Source of the DNA: Faecalibacterium sp. An122
Lineage (GTDB): Bacteria; Bacillota; Clostridia; Oscillospirales; Ruminococcaceae
DNA length: 64,000 nucleotides
Direction of reading: 5' to 3'
Assembly (NCBI RefSeq): GCF_002160895.1
Contig: NZ_NFLL01000008.1
Span: forward strand, 39,733-103,732
The notes beneath the pieces were generated by a model, which saw nothing but the letters and a program-made list of their open reading frames with translations, made no database searches and was not told the origin of the DNA. Of the stretch, positions 24,280-32,992 are shown piece after piece. How positions within the stretch are numbered: the first letter of the stretch is position 1; the number at the start of each line of letters is the position of its first letter. The translations under genes were made by a program, and so were the position numbers.

Positions 24280-25197
24280 TTAACGGGAGCCCTTGTCGTA
24301 GGGGATACCCTCGGCCTTGGGGGCCATGCTGTTCTTGGAAGTGAACGCCAGGATAATCATGGATGCGATGAAGGGCATCATGTTGTAGATGTTGCTGGAC
24401 CAGCCCAGGTTGGCCAGGAAGGTGGAGTCGGCGATGTTGGCCAGGCTCTTGAACACGGCGAAGAACATGGCCGCGCCAAAGATGTGGAAGGGTTTCCACT
24501 GGCCGAAGATCATGACCGCCAGGGCCAGGAAGCCGGCGCCGGCCACGCCCACCTCAAAGTTCCAGGTCTGAACGGGGGGAACGATATAGGCCATGCCGCC
24601 GATGGCGCCCAGGGCGCCCGAGATCAGGACGCCGGCGTAGCGCATCTTGTAGACGTTGATGCCCACCGAGTCGGCGGCCTGGGGATGTTCGCCGCAGGCC
24701 CGCAGACGCAGGCCAAAGCGGGTCTTGTACATGACGATATAGCTGATGACCAGCAGGACAATGCCCAGAGGGACAAAGACGCTGAGCTCCAGCCCGCCCA
24801 CCGAGAACAGGAAGGGACGGTTGGTGTAGTTCAGCTTGGCGCTGCCGCTCTCGCTGAAATACTTGGCCAGAACCACCGCTACCGCGGTGGCCAGCAGGTT
24901 CAGAGCGGTGCCGCCGATGGTCTGGTCGGCTTTCAGGTTGATGGAGGCGAAGGCCAGCAGCAGGGAATAGACCATGCCGGCCAGGGCCGCCGCCACAATG
25001 GACAGAACCACGATCAGCCATGCGGGCATGGTGGCGGGCAGAAGGGTCAGGGCCAGGACGCCGGCGACGCCGCCGATGACCATGATGCCCTCCAGGGCAA
25101 TGTTGATGATGCCGGAGTGCTCGCTGAACATGCCGCCCAGGGCTACCAGCATCAGGACGATGCCGTACAGCAGGGTATATTTGATGAGCAACAGCAT
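24280..25197 (-). CDS. Nucleoside ABC transporter permease (NupQ-type)
   Basis: A 305-residue permease of the BmpA/RbsC-like import family with about eight to ten membrane segments; GIINIALEGIMVIG near residue 29 and GLRLRACGEHPQAADSVGIN are typical of the second permease of guanosine-type transporters (NupQ/YufQ). It pairs with the permease encoded just upstream (gap 3 bases) and the shared ATPase. Likely imports purine nucleosides. Confidence 0.9.
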   Translation of the reverse strand: MLLLIKYTLLYGIVLMLVALGGMFSEHSGIINIALEGIMVIGGVAGVLALTLLPATMPAWLIVVLSIVAAALAGMVYSLLLAFASINLKADQTIGGTALNLLATAVAVVLAKYFSESGSAKLNYTNRPFLFSVGGLELSVFVPLGIVLLVISYIVMYKTRFGLRLRACGEHPQAADSVGINVYKMRYAGVLISGALGAIGGMAYIVPPVQTWNFEVGVAGAGFLALAVMIFGQWKPFHIFGAAMFFAVFKSLANIADSTFLANLGWSSNIYNMMPFIASMIILAFTSKNSMAPKAEGIPYDKGSR

Positions 25198-25200
25198 AGC

Positions 25201-26343
25201 TTAGTCCTCCTTTTTGCCGGTCTTATCTGCCCGTTTGCCGCCGGACAGGAGCTTGGCGATCTTGCCGCGGAACAGCATCGAGAAGGCGCACAGATAGATG
25301 ATGATGCCGCTGATGAGGTCGGCCACCTCGGTGGGGTAGTAGCGGGTGGACAGGAACGAGCCGCCCACCGTGATGTGGGAGATGAACAGGGCCGAGAAGA
25401 TGGTGCCGATGGGGTTGGAGCTGGCCAGCAGGGCCACCGAAATGCCGTTGAAGCCCATGGCCGGCAGGGTGGTGGAGTTCAGGGGGTTCCACTCGGACAC
25501 ACCGGACAGGTAGTACAGGCCCGCGCCAAAGCCGGCCAGAGCGCCGGCGATGACCATGGACAGCACCAGGTTTTTCTTCTCGTTGATGCCGGCGTAGCGG
25601 GCGGCGTTCTTGTTGAGGCCCACGGCCTTCAGCTCATAGCCGAAGGTGGTCTTGTCCAGCACAATCCAGATCACGATGGCCACCACGATGGCCAGGAAGA
25701 TGGCGATGGTGGTGCTGTTGGTCTGGAACATGTTGTTCAGGCCGAAGTCGGGGATGATGGAGCCCTCGGCGCCTTCCAGGCGGCGGAGGTTCCAGGTGCG
25801 GGTGTTGCGGGAGTCGTACATCACGCCGGTGCCGTTGCCGTACACAATCTCATTGACCAGATACAGGCCGATCCAGTTGAACATGATGGAGGTGATAACC
25901 TCGTTGATGTTCAGATAGGCCTTGAACAGGCCGGGGATGGCGCCCCACAGGCCGCCCAGGATGGCGGAGGCCAGCAGGCCCACATACCAGGGCAGGTGAA
26001 GGACGATGGCGCAGTACAGAGCGCCGTAGGCGCCCAGGGTGTACTGGCCGGCGGCGCCGATGTTGAACAGGCCGGTTTTGAAGGCGAAGGCCACCGAAAG
26101 ACCGGTCATGATGAGGGGGGCGGCGTTGGCCAGGGTGCGGCCCACGCCGTAGGGGGCGTCATAGAAGCCGCCCTTCAGGATGCGGACAAAGCCGTCGGTC
26201 CAGGCGTGCTCGGCGTTGATGGCCAGCAGCACCAGATAGCCGAACACCAGGCCGATCAGGATGCACAGCAGAGCTGCCAGCACGCTGACAAAGGCCGACC
26301 GGCTGTTGCCCCCGCGGGAAAGCATCTTTTTCTTGGTATCCAT
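25201..26343 (-). CDS. Nucleoside ABC transporter permease (NupP-type)
   Basis: A 380-residue membrane protein, the longer permease of the BMP-type nucleoside importer. Signatures: ANAAPLIMTGLSVAFAFKTGLFNIGAAGQ, INEVITSIMFNWI and ELKAVGLNKNAARYAGI (the EAA-like coupling region). I chose ATG 26343 (MDTKKKM), whose AGGAG site lies just after the ATPase stop; the frame is open upstream into that gene without similarity. The 3- to 8-base gaps show one operon: ATPase, this gene, then the second permease. Confidence 0.92.
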   Translation of the reverse strand: MDTKKKMLSRGGNSRSAFVSVLAALLCILIGLVFGYLVLLAINAEHAWTDGFVRILKGGFYDAPYGVGRTLANAAPLIMTGLSVAFAFKTGLFNIGAAGQYTLGAYGALYCAIVLHLPWYVGLLASAILGGLWGAIPGLFKAYLNINEVITSIMFNWIGLYLVNEIVYGNGTGVMYDSRNTRTWNLRRLEGAEGSIIPDFGLNNMFQTNSTTIAIFLAIVVAIVIWIVLDKTTFGYELKAVGLNKNAARYAGINEKKNLVLSMVIAGALAGFGAGLYYLSGVSEWNPLNSTTLPAMGFNGISVALLASSNPIGTIFSALFISHITVGGSFLSTRYYPTEVADLISGIIIYLCAFSMLFRGKIAKLLSGGKRADKTGKKED

Positions 26344-26350
26344 AAAGCGC

Positions 26351-27886
26351 TTATTCTCCTTTCCCCTGCTTGCGGGCGCCGGCCATATACAGGCCCAGCT
26401 CCTGGACGGTGGTGGTCTTGGGGTCAAACTCGCCCACGACCTCGCCCTCGTACATGACGAGGATGCGGTCGGACAGGTTCATGACCTCGTCCAGCTCCAG
26501 GCTCACCAGCAGAACCGCCTTGCCGGCGTCCCGCTGGGCCACGATCTGGCGATGGATATACTCGATGGCGCCCACGTCCAGGCCGCGGGTGGGCTGCACA
26601 GCCACCAGCAGCTTGGGGTCGCGGTCGATTTCGCGGGCGATGATGGCCTTCTGCTGGTTGCCGCCCGACATGCTGCGGGCAATGGTGACACTGCCCTGGC
26701 CGCTGCGGACGTCGTACTGCTCAATCAGACGGTCGGAATACTCCCGCACCTTGTCCTTGCGGATGAAGCCATGGCTCTGGAACTCGGGCTGCCAGTAGCG
26801 CTGCAGCACCATGTTGTTCTCCAGGCTGTAGTCCAGCACCAGACCGTGCTTGTGACGGTCCTCGGGGATATGGCTCATGCCCGACTTGGAGCGCTCCCGG
26901 ATGGAAGCATGGGTGATGTCCTTGCCGCAGAAGGTGATGGTGCCCTTGGTGACCTTTTCCAGGCCGGTGAGGCCGTAGACAAACTCGGTCTGTCCGTTGC
27001 CCTCGATGCCGGCCAGGCAGACGATCTCGCCCGCCCGCACCTGGAACGACACGTCCCGGACGGCGCTCTTCTTGTGGGTGGAGCTGGGCACGTTCACGCC
27101 CTGGACATCCAGGATCACCTCGCCGGGATGGGCGGGGGCCTTGTCCACCTGCAGCTGAACGTCGCGGCCCACCATCATGCGGGACAGCTCTTCCTGGTTG
27201 GTGTTGGCAATGTCGGTGACGCCCACATACTTGCCCTTGCGCAGGACGGTGCACCGGTCGGCCACCGCCATGATCTCGTTGAGCTTGTGGGTGATGAACA
27301 GGATGCTCTTGCCCTCTTTCTTGAAGCCCCGCATGATCTCCATCAGCTCGTCGATCTCCTGGGGGGTCAGAACGGCGGTGGGCTCGTCAAAAATCAGGAT
27401 CTCATTGTCCCGGTAGAGCATCTTCAGAATCTCGACGCGCTGCTGCATGCCCACCGAAATGTCGCTGACCAGCGCGTCCGGGTCCACCCGCAGGCCATAT
27501 TTCTCGCTCAGAGCCATGACCTTCTTGCGGGCTTCGGCTTTCTGCAGAAAGCCCAGCTTGTTGGGCTCCACGCCCAAGATGATGTTGTCCAGAACGGTAA
27601 AGCATTCCACCAGTTTGAAGTGCTGGTGGACCATGCCGATGCCCAGCGCGTTGGCGTCGTTGGGGTTGCGGATCTGGACCTCCTTGCCACTCTTGAGAAT
27701 CTTGCCCTGTTCGGGCTGGTACAGACCAAACAGCACGCTCATCAGGGTGCTCTTGCCGGCGCCGTTTTCGCCCAACAGAGCGTGAACTTCACCTTTGCGC
27801 AGCTGGAGGGTAATATCATCGTTCGCCTTGATTCCAGGGAATTCCTTGGTAATGTGGAGCATCTCGATCACATAATCCTCGGCCAA
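26351..27886 (-). CDS. Nucleoside ABC transporter ATPase with two nucleotide-binding domains (NupO-type)
   Basis: A 511-residue tandem ATPase of the sugar/nucleoside uptake class. First domain: Walker A GENGAGKST near residue 43, ABC signature DISVGMQQRVEI, Walker B ILIFDEPTAVLTP. Second domain: weaker Walker A GIEGNGQTE, signature SMSGGNQQK, and VAVQPTRGLDV. This asymmetry is normal for the family. The start is uncertain: I chose TTG 27886, 10 bases after AGGAG; GTG 27895 is only one base from that site. It powers the two permeases downstream. Confidence 0.93.
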   Translation of the reverse strand: MAEDYVIEMLHITKEFPGIKANDDITLQLRKGEVHALLGENGAGKSTLMSVLFGLYQPEQGKILKSGKEVQIRNPNDANALGIGMVHQHFKLVECFTVLDNIILGVEPNKLGFLQKAEARKKVMALSEKYGLRVDPDALVSDISVGMQQRVEILKMLYRDNEILIFDEPTAVLTPQEIDELMEIMRGFKKEGKSILFITHKLNEIMAVADRCTVLRKGKYVGVTDIANTNQEELSRMMVGRDVQLQVDKAPAHPGEVILDVQGVNVPSSTHKKSAVRDVSFQVRAGEIVCLAGIEGNGQTEFVYGLTGLEKVTKGTITFCGKDITHASIRERSKSGMSHIPEDRHKHGLVLDYSLENNMVLQRYWQPEFQSHGFIRKDKVREYSDRLIEQYDVRSGQGSVTIARSMSGGNQQKAIIAREIDRDPKLLVAVQPTRGLDVGAIEYIHRQIVAQRDAGKAVLLVSLELDEVMNLSDRILVMYEGEVVGEFDPKTTTVQELGLYMAGARKQGKGE

Positions 27887-27937
27887 TCTGCTCACTCTCC
27901 TTTCACATGATGGTAACGCTTTGTTATCACTTTATCC

Positions 27938-27967
27938 ATTATAACGTATTCTAATGCTACTTTGCAA
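27938..27967 (-). promoter_or_regulatory. Promoter of the nucleoside ATPase-permease operon
   Basis: TTGCAA (27967-27962), 18 bases, TATAAT (27943-27938) on the minus strand, so the operon has its own promoter apart from the binding-protein gene. The remainder of the gap to 28212 is AT-rich with no gene seen. Confidence 0.75.
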
Positions 27968-28212
27968 GGAAAATATGTCTCAAAATCTGGCATTTTGCAA
28001 AAAAGACAGAGATTTTGTGCCGGAAACGGTGGGATACTACTGAAACCGGTGAGTTCGACAAAAAAGTATGACTTTACTTGTGGAACCTGCCGAAAAATCC
28101 GCAAAAAAATTAAGATAAAAAAGCACAGCTTTATGCGCTTTTTTGCGGCGCAAAATCCCTGAAAATCCGGCTTTTTGAGGGGTTGAAGGCAGGGGAGGCC
28201 GGAGAAACGGGA

Positions 28213-28245
28213 CAAAAAAGCGGGGCACCCGTGGGGGTGCCCCGC
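28213..28245 (-). terminator. Terminator of the binding-protein gene
   Basis: On the minus strand GCGGGGCACCC (28245-28235), CCAC, GGGTGCCCCGC (28230-28220), then TTTTTT. A perfect 11-bp stem that separates expression of the abundant binding protein from the ATPase and permeases. Confidence 0.9.
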
Positions 28246-28288
28246 TCGATGGAAACCGAAGCTTGTCCAGCCTGGTTACAGGACCAGC

Positions 28289-29473
28289 TTACTGAACGTA
28301 AGTGACCTTGACCAGATCGCTGGTGGTGGGCTTCACGCTGTCCTCGCTGGAGTTGTCCACAACGATCTCGCCGGAAGCGATCTTGGCCTTGACAGCCTCG
28401 TACTCCTCGACGGTGAAGGTGCGGAAGTTCCAGCTGTCCTCAGCGGTGGGCAGGCCGACGTAGTCGCCCTCCTCCAGGCCGAAGTTGCCGTTGGTAGCAG
28501 CGATGGTGGTCCACTCGCCGTCGTCGATGTCGCCCAGAGCGGACTCAACAGCGACGGTCAGCTGCTTCATAGCGGAAGTGATGAAGGGGTTGTAGCTGTA
28601 GGTGCCGTCAGCCACGCCGTTGGCGCCGATGTAGTTCTGGTCAACGTCCACGCCGATGACGTAGCCGTTGGACTTGATGGCAGCTTCCAGAGCGGAGGTG
28701 TAGATGCCGCCGCCGCAGGCGAAGACAACCTCGGTGCCGCTGGTGTACCAGCCCTCCATACGGGAGGTGATGTTGGCGTCGCCGTAGAACTGGCCGCCGT
28801 AGTAGTAGTTCACCTCAACGGCGTTGCCGGTCTCCTGAGCAGCAGCGTCGATGCCCTGGATGTAGCCGTAGCCGTAGCGGATAACAGCGGGAACAGCCAT
28901 GCCGCCCAGGAAGCCCAGCTTGGTGAAGCCGTCCTTGGCGATGGCGTAACCTGCCAGGTAGCCTGCCTGCTCCTCCTTGAAGGTGATGCAGTAGCAGTTG
29001 GCGGGGATGGTGTCGGTGCCGATGTCGGCCTGGGTCACGTCAATGGCGATGAAGCGGGTGTCGGGGTACTGCTCAGCAGCCCAGGCCAGGGAAGCGCCGT
29101 ACAGGTAGCCGACGCAGACAACGGTGTCAGCGCCGTCGTTGACAGCCTGACGGATCATGGTCTCGCGGTCCTCATCGGAAGCGTCAGCCTCGGGGATGTA
29201 GTACTGGCAGTTGTCGCCCATGTAGTTCTGGACAGCGGTCCAGCAAGCCTGGTTGAAGCTCTCGTCATCGATGGTGCCGGTGTCGCAGCACAGAGCCACG
29301 TAGGAAACAGCGGTGCCCTCAGCGGCCTCGCCGGAGGCAGCGCTGGAAGCGGTGCTGGAAGAAGCAGCAGTGCTGGAAGCGGTGCTGGAGGAGCTGCCGC
29401 AGGCGGTCAGAACAGAAACAGCAGCGGCTGCGCCAGCCACGGCCATAAACTTACGACGCGAAATCATATTCAT
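28289..29473 (-). CDS. BMP-family nucleoside-binding lipoprotein
   Basis: A 394-residue surface lipoprotein: RRKFMAVAGAAAAVSVLTAC signal with lipobox LTAC, then a Ser/Thr/Ala-rich linker and a BmpA/Med (PnrA-like) binding domain from about residue 55. Family features: CDTGTIDDESFNQACW, the acidic ADASDEDRETMI, DTVVCVGYLYG and GGGIYTSALEA with VIGVDVDQNY. It captures nucleosides for the NupOPQ-like importer. ATG 29473 has an AGGAGA site at 9 bases. Own promoter and strong terminator suggest high expression. The two-Arg start could be a Tat motif. Confidence 0.93.
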   Translation of the reverse strand: MNMISRRKFMAVAGAAAAVSVLTACGSSSSTASSTAASSSTASSAASGEAAEGTAVSYVALCCDTGTIDDESFNQACWTAVQNYMGDNCQYYIPEADASDEDRETMIRQAVNDGADTVVCVGYLYGASLAWAAEQYPDTRFIAIDVTQADIGTDTIPANCYCITFKEEQAGYLAGYAIAKDGFTKLGFLGGMAVPAVIRYGYGYIQGIDAAAQETGNAVEVNYYYGGQFYGDANITSRMEGWYTSGTEVVFACGGGIYTSALEAAIKSNGYVIGVDVDQNYIGANGVADGTYSYNPFITSAMKQLTVAVESALGDIDDGEWTTIAATNGNFGLEEGDYVGLPTAEDSWNFRTFTVEEYEAVKAKIASGEIVVDNSSEDSVKPTTSDLVKVTYVQ

Positions 29474-29568
29474 AAGAATTATCTCCTTTTTAACAGTTGT
29501 CTGCAACCATTTACGGACAGAAACATGATGCGGAATGCGGGGGCATAACGCCGCATTCTCTATATTTC

Positions 29569-29597
29569 AGTATAGCTACAAAATGTGTGAGGTTCAA
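29569..29597 (-). promoter_or_regulatory. Promoter of the binding-protein gene
   Basis: TTGAAC (29597-29592), 17 bases, TATACT (29574-29569) on the minus strand. The leader of about 90 bases has a hairpin AATGCGG/CCGCATT (29533-29557); I do not see the conserved parts of a purine riboswitch. Confidence 0.75.
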
Positions 29598-29695
29598 GCG
29601 GTTTTTCATTACAAAATCTTTACAATATTGGCCGAAAAATAGCGAAAACCAACACAATCACGGGTGTTTTGCTTTGGAATTTTAGGTAATTTGCG

Positions 29696-30121
29696 TCAGA
29701 TGTTGGCCGGGCCGAAACCGAAGGGAAGCAGTTCGCCCAGGGTGCGCTCGATGAAGTCGTCGGGGGTTTTGGCCATGATGACATTGAGGCTGGGCCCGCA
29801 GAACTCATACAGAGCCTGGCGGCAGACCCCGCAGGGCCCCGTGACCAGCTCGTTGACCTCGCCCATCCGGGCGCCCACCACCGCAATGTCGGTGAAATGG
29901 GTGACCCCTTCGCTGACCGCCTTGAACAGAGCGGTGCGCTCGGCGCAGCTGGTGGGGGTAAAGGCGGCGTTCTCAATGTTGCAGCCGGTGAAAATCTGAC
30001 CGTCGGTGCTGCGGAGGGCGGCTCCCACCGTGAAGCGGCTGTAGGGGGCTACAGCCCGGGTGCGGGCGTCCAGCGCCAGGCGGATCAGCTCCTGTTTTTC
30101 CTCACGGGTCAGTTCAGACAT
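29696..30121 (-). CDS. cdd: Cytidine deaminase
   Basis: A 141-residue zinc enzyme turning (deoxy)cytidine into (deoxy)uridine. Motifs: APYSRFTVGAAL, NIENAAFTPTSCAERTA (zinc Cys and catalytic Glu) and GPCGVCRQALYEF (two zinc cysteines). Normal length for the small tetrameric type. It begins 10 bases after deoD, and its product can feed the pyrimidine-nucleoside phosphorylase encoded further along this strand. Confidence 0.96.
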   Translation of the reverse strand: MSELTREEKQELIRLALDARTRAVAPYSRFTVGAALRSTDGQIFTGCNIENAAFTPTSCAERTALFKAVSEGVTHFTDIAVVGARMGEVNELVTGPCGVCRQALYEFCGPSLNVIMAKTPDDFIERTLGELLPFGFGPANI

Positions 30122-30131
30122 GGCGTTCTCC

Positions 30132-30851
30132 TCAATACTCTGCGCCCAGGGCCACCTTCATCATGTCGGTGAAGCTCTTCTGGCGCTGCTCGGCGGTGGT
30201 GATCTCGGGGGAGACAAAGCTGTCCGAGATGGTCAGCAGGCAGGCGGCGTTCTTGCCCAGGATCTGGGCGTTGGCAAAGAGGGCGAAGCTCTCCATTTCC
30301 ACGCAGACGCAGCCCTGCTCGTCCCGCAGCTTTTCCCAGTAGGTGGGCTTTTCGTCCGAGGGCTGGCGATAGAACACGTCGGAGGAATGGATGTTGCCCT
30401 CGATGAGGGGGATGCCCTGCTTGGCGGCGGAGGCCTTGAGCTTTTCGTTCAGGGAACGGCTGGGGAAGGTGATGTGGCCCTCAAAGCCGCTCTGGGTCTT
30501 GGCGTAGCTGGACTCACTGACTGCGCCGGAGGCCAGCACCACGTCGAACAGCTTGGCCTTGTCGGTGTAGCTGCCGGCGGAGCCGATGCGGATGATGTTC
30601 TCGACGCCGTAGAACTTGAACAGCTCATAGGAGTAGATGCCGATGGACGGCATACCCATGCCGCTGCCCATCACGCTGATGGGGCGGCCCTCATAGGTGC
30701 CGGTGAAGCCCAGCATCCCGCGGACAGCGGTGACCTGGCGGACATCCTGCAGGAAGGTCTCGGCGATGAACTGGGCCCGCAGCGGGTCGCCCGGCATCAG
30801 GACGGTTTTGGCGAAATCGCCCGGTTCTGCGGCAATGTGCGGAGTGGACAT
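30132..30851 (-). CDS. deoD: Purine-nucleoside phosphorylase DeoD-type
   Basis: A 239-residue hexameric-type enzyme that splits purine nucleosides with phosphate. Motifs: TPHIAAEPGDFAKTVLMPGDPLRA, IIRIGSAGSY, the substrate loop CVEMESFALF and LLTISDSF (catalytic Asp). Length is standard. It lies 15 bases after the M23 peptidase gene and 10 before cdd; together with the transporter this is a purine and pyrimidine salvage set. Confidence 0.96.
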   Translation of the reverse strand: MSTPHIAAEPGDFAKTVLMPGDPLRAQFIAETFLQDVRQVTAVRGMLGFTGTYEGRPISVMGSGMGMPSIGIYSYELFKFYGVENIIRIGSAGSYTDKAKLFDVVLASGAVSESSYAKTQSGFEGHITFPSRSLNEKLKASAAKQGIPLIEGNIHSSDVFYRQPSDEKPTYWEKLRDEQGCVCVEMESFALFANAQILGKNAACLLTISDSFVSPEITTAEQRQKSFTDMMKVALGAEY

Positions 30852-30866
30852 AGGGACAAACCTCCT

Positions 30867-32729
30867 TTATTTGTTGAAGTAATTCTGAGGCGGCAGGTAA
30901 CGGCCGTTGTAACGGATCTCAAAGTGGCAGTGGTTGCCGCTGGAACGGCCGGTCGAGCCGACGTAACCAATCAGCTGGCCCTGGCTGACCGCCTGGCCGG
31001 CGCTGACGGTCAGGGACAGGCAGTGGGCGTAAACGGTGCTGTAGCCGTTGCCGTGGTTGATGATGATGGAGTAGCCGTAGCCGCTGCCGGCGCCGTTCCG
31101 CTCGTAGCCGGCCTTGCTGATGACGCCGCTGGCGGAAGCGTAGATGGGAGTGCCGGCGGGGGCGCAGATGTCCACGCCCTTGTGGCTGCTGGAATACCAG
31201 CGGGAACAATAGGTGTACTGGGGCACCGGCCAGATGAAGGTGCCGTTGCCCACCTGGGCGACGCTGCCGCTGGGCAGCTTGGTGCCCACCACGATCTCCC
31301 GGTTGACCGGCTCCTTGGTGACCTCGCTGCTGACGATGGTCTGTTCCAGCAGGTTGCCCTCGGTGTCGTAGACGTTCTCGGCGGTGATGGTGCGGATGCC
31401 GTTTTCACCCTCCTGTACTGTGTGGGTGGTGCCGAAGGCGTATTCGCTGGACTGGGTTTTCTGGGTGGAGAAGGGGATCTCCTCAGTCCAGGTGACGGTC
31501 CGGGTGATCTGGACCTCCAGCATGGCCTCCTCCCGGGTGACGATCAGCTCGTCGCCGGGGAAGATGGCGGTATCGGTGGTGATGTTGTTGAGCTCGCACA
31601 GCTCTGCGGTGGTAAGGTTGTTCTTGGTGGCAATCAGGCTGATGCTATCGCCCTGCTGCACGGTGTAGACCCGCTCGGCCTGGCGCACGCCCGACAGCAG
31701 GGACACCACATCGGCGTAATCCTTGAAACTGTCAGTGAAATACAGCCCGTCCTCCAGGGTGACGGTCCGGTTGAAGCTGACCACGGCGGTGGGGTCTGCG
31801 TCATCCTGATAGGCCGAGAGCATCCCGTCCAGGTACAGCTCCAGCTGGTCGCCCTCGGCGCAGACGGCGGTCAGTTCCCCGTCCAGATAGAGGGCGGTGC
31901 CCTCGCTGATCTCGTCGCTGACGGCGGACAGGATGGCGTCGGCCATCTGGCTTTCGTCCAGCACCTCGGTGGAAATAGCCAGCCGGTAGGTGGGCTCGAT
32001 GGTCAGCTCGGCTTCGCCGGAGGTGCCGGCGTAGTTGACGCGCTGGAGCACGTCCTCACGGGCTGAGTCAAAGGTATCTTCGTTGGCCACATGGCCCACC
32101 GTGACGCCGTTGACGTCCACGGCCAGGGTGTAGGGGCTGCCCACCATGACCTGGACCACCGTCAGCAGGACGGCCAGAGAGCCCAGGGGCAGCAGGTACA
32201 CCACCATCCGGGGCAGCAGGCCTGCATAGCGGACCGCACCGCGGCCTAAGTACTGAAGGTCGGCCACAATGCCGGCCCAGAATCCTTTTTCACGGCGGAC
32301 GTTGGTGCCGTGAACCCAGATGTTGCGCACACCGCGGCAGAGCACATACAGAGGCTCAAACAGCTCCCGCAGCACCGTCCGGGCGCCGGGGAAAGCGGTG
32401 TCGGCCACATCCTGCCACGCCCGCAGAAAGGCGGCGGACAGCCAGATGGCGGCGGATTCAATGACCCGCCCGGCCTGGATCATGCTGTATTCGCCGGCGA
32501 AGCCCAGAGAATACAGAAAGTCGCCGGCCTGCCGGGCCAGCGGGAAACGGCTGAGGAAGGCGCCGAAGCCCTCCATGCGGCGGCGGGTCCGGGCGCGGAA
32601 ATGGTGGCGGCGCAGCAGGCTGCTGCACTGCACCCGGGCCCAGAATGCCCGCAGTTTTTCTTTTGTTGTCAGGGGAGGCGGGGCGCTCGGCTGAACGTCC
32701 TGCGGCTCCTTGATTTTATCGTCAATCAA
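30867..32729 (-). CDS. LysM-G5-M23 peptidoglycan endopeptidase, membrane anchored
   Basis: About 620 residues from a TTG at 32729 that follows AGGAGA by 9 bases. Residues 1-165 are basic and amphipathic, then one membrane segment (about 172-197), an extracellular region, LysM (353-397, VYTVQQGDSISLIA), a G5 domain (about 403-484) and a C-terminal M23 peptidase (about 498-612). The zinc ligands are complete: His516 and Asp520 in SHKGVD, His600 and His602 in NHCHFE, plus His569 in VYAHC. It should cleave peptidoglycan cross-bridges or peptides during growth. The unusually long cytoplasmic N-terminus is not a domain I recognise. The frame is open upstream of the TTG without an ATG in context. 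Confidence 0.88.
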   Translation of the reverse strand: MIDDKIKEPQDVQPSAPPPLTTKEKLRAFWARVQCSSLLRRHHFRARTRRRMEGFGAFLSRFPLARQAGDFLYSLGFAGEYSMIQAGRVIESAAIWLSAAFLRAWQDVADTAFPGARTVLRELFEPLYVLCRGVRNIWVHGTNVRREKGFWAGIVADLQYLGRGAVRYAGLLPRMVVYLLPLGSLAVLLTVVQVMVGSPYTLAVDVNGVTVGHVANEDTFDSAREDVLQRVNYAGTSGEAELTIEPTYRLAISTEVLDESQMADAILSAVSDEISEGTALYLDGELTAVCAEGDQLELYLDGMLSAYQDDADPTAVVSFNRTVTLEDGLYFTDSFKDYADVVSLLSGVRQAERVYTVQQGDSISLIATKNNLTTAELCELNNITTDTAIFPGDELIVTREEAMLEVQITRTVTWTEEIPFSTQKTQSSEYAFGTTHTVQEGENGIRTITAENVYDTEGNLLEQTIVSSEVTKEPVNREIVVGTKLPSGSVAQVGNGTFIWPVPQYTYCSRWYSSSHKGVDICAPAGTPIYASASGVISKAGYERNGAGSGYGYSIIINHGNGYSTVYAHCLSLTVSAGQAVSQGQLIGYVGSTGRSSGNHCHFEIRYNGRYLPPQNYFNK

Positions 32730-32925
32730 AAGAGTGGTTCTCCTTCCGGTGGGATTGGATGCATCTATACAAAAGTGAAGGCATATCGCATCAAAAGCCC
32801 GGCGGCGGCGGGGATCGGGACAGGGCAGAAAGCCTGTCCGGCCCCGCCCCGCAGCGGGGCGCGGAACGCGCAAAAAATACAGCCCGGCCAGACCAGCGGC
32901 TGCCGGACCGTACGTTCTTAACTAA

Positions 32926-32953
32926 ATTATACACCGTGCAGGCCCTGAGGCAA
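32926..32953 (-). promoter_or_regulatory. Promoter of the M23 peptidase-deoD-cdd group
   Basis: TTGCCT (32953-32948), 16 bases, TATAAT (32931-32926) on the minus strand. The GC-rich leader of about 190 bases has a GGACAGG/CCTGTCC hairpin (32818-32839). Confidence 0.65.
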
Positions 32954-32992
32954 GGTTTTGCACAGAATTTGGATGAAGCTTTCACCGACTTT

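Noticed and set aside
29500..29568. Purine riboswitch before the nucleoside-binding protein
   Set aside because: A nucleoside importer would be a plausible target, but the conserved core bases and the two loop motifs of the purine riboswitch are not present.
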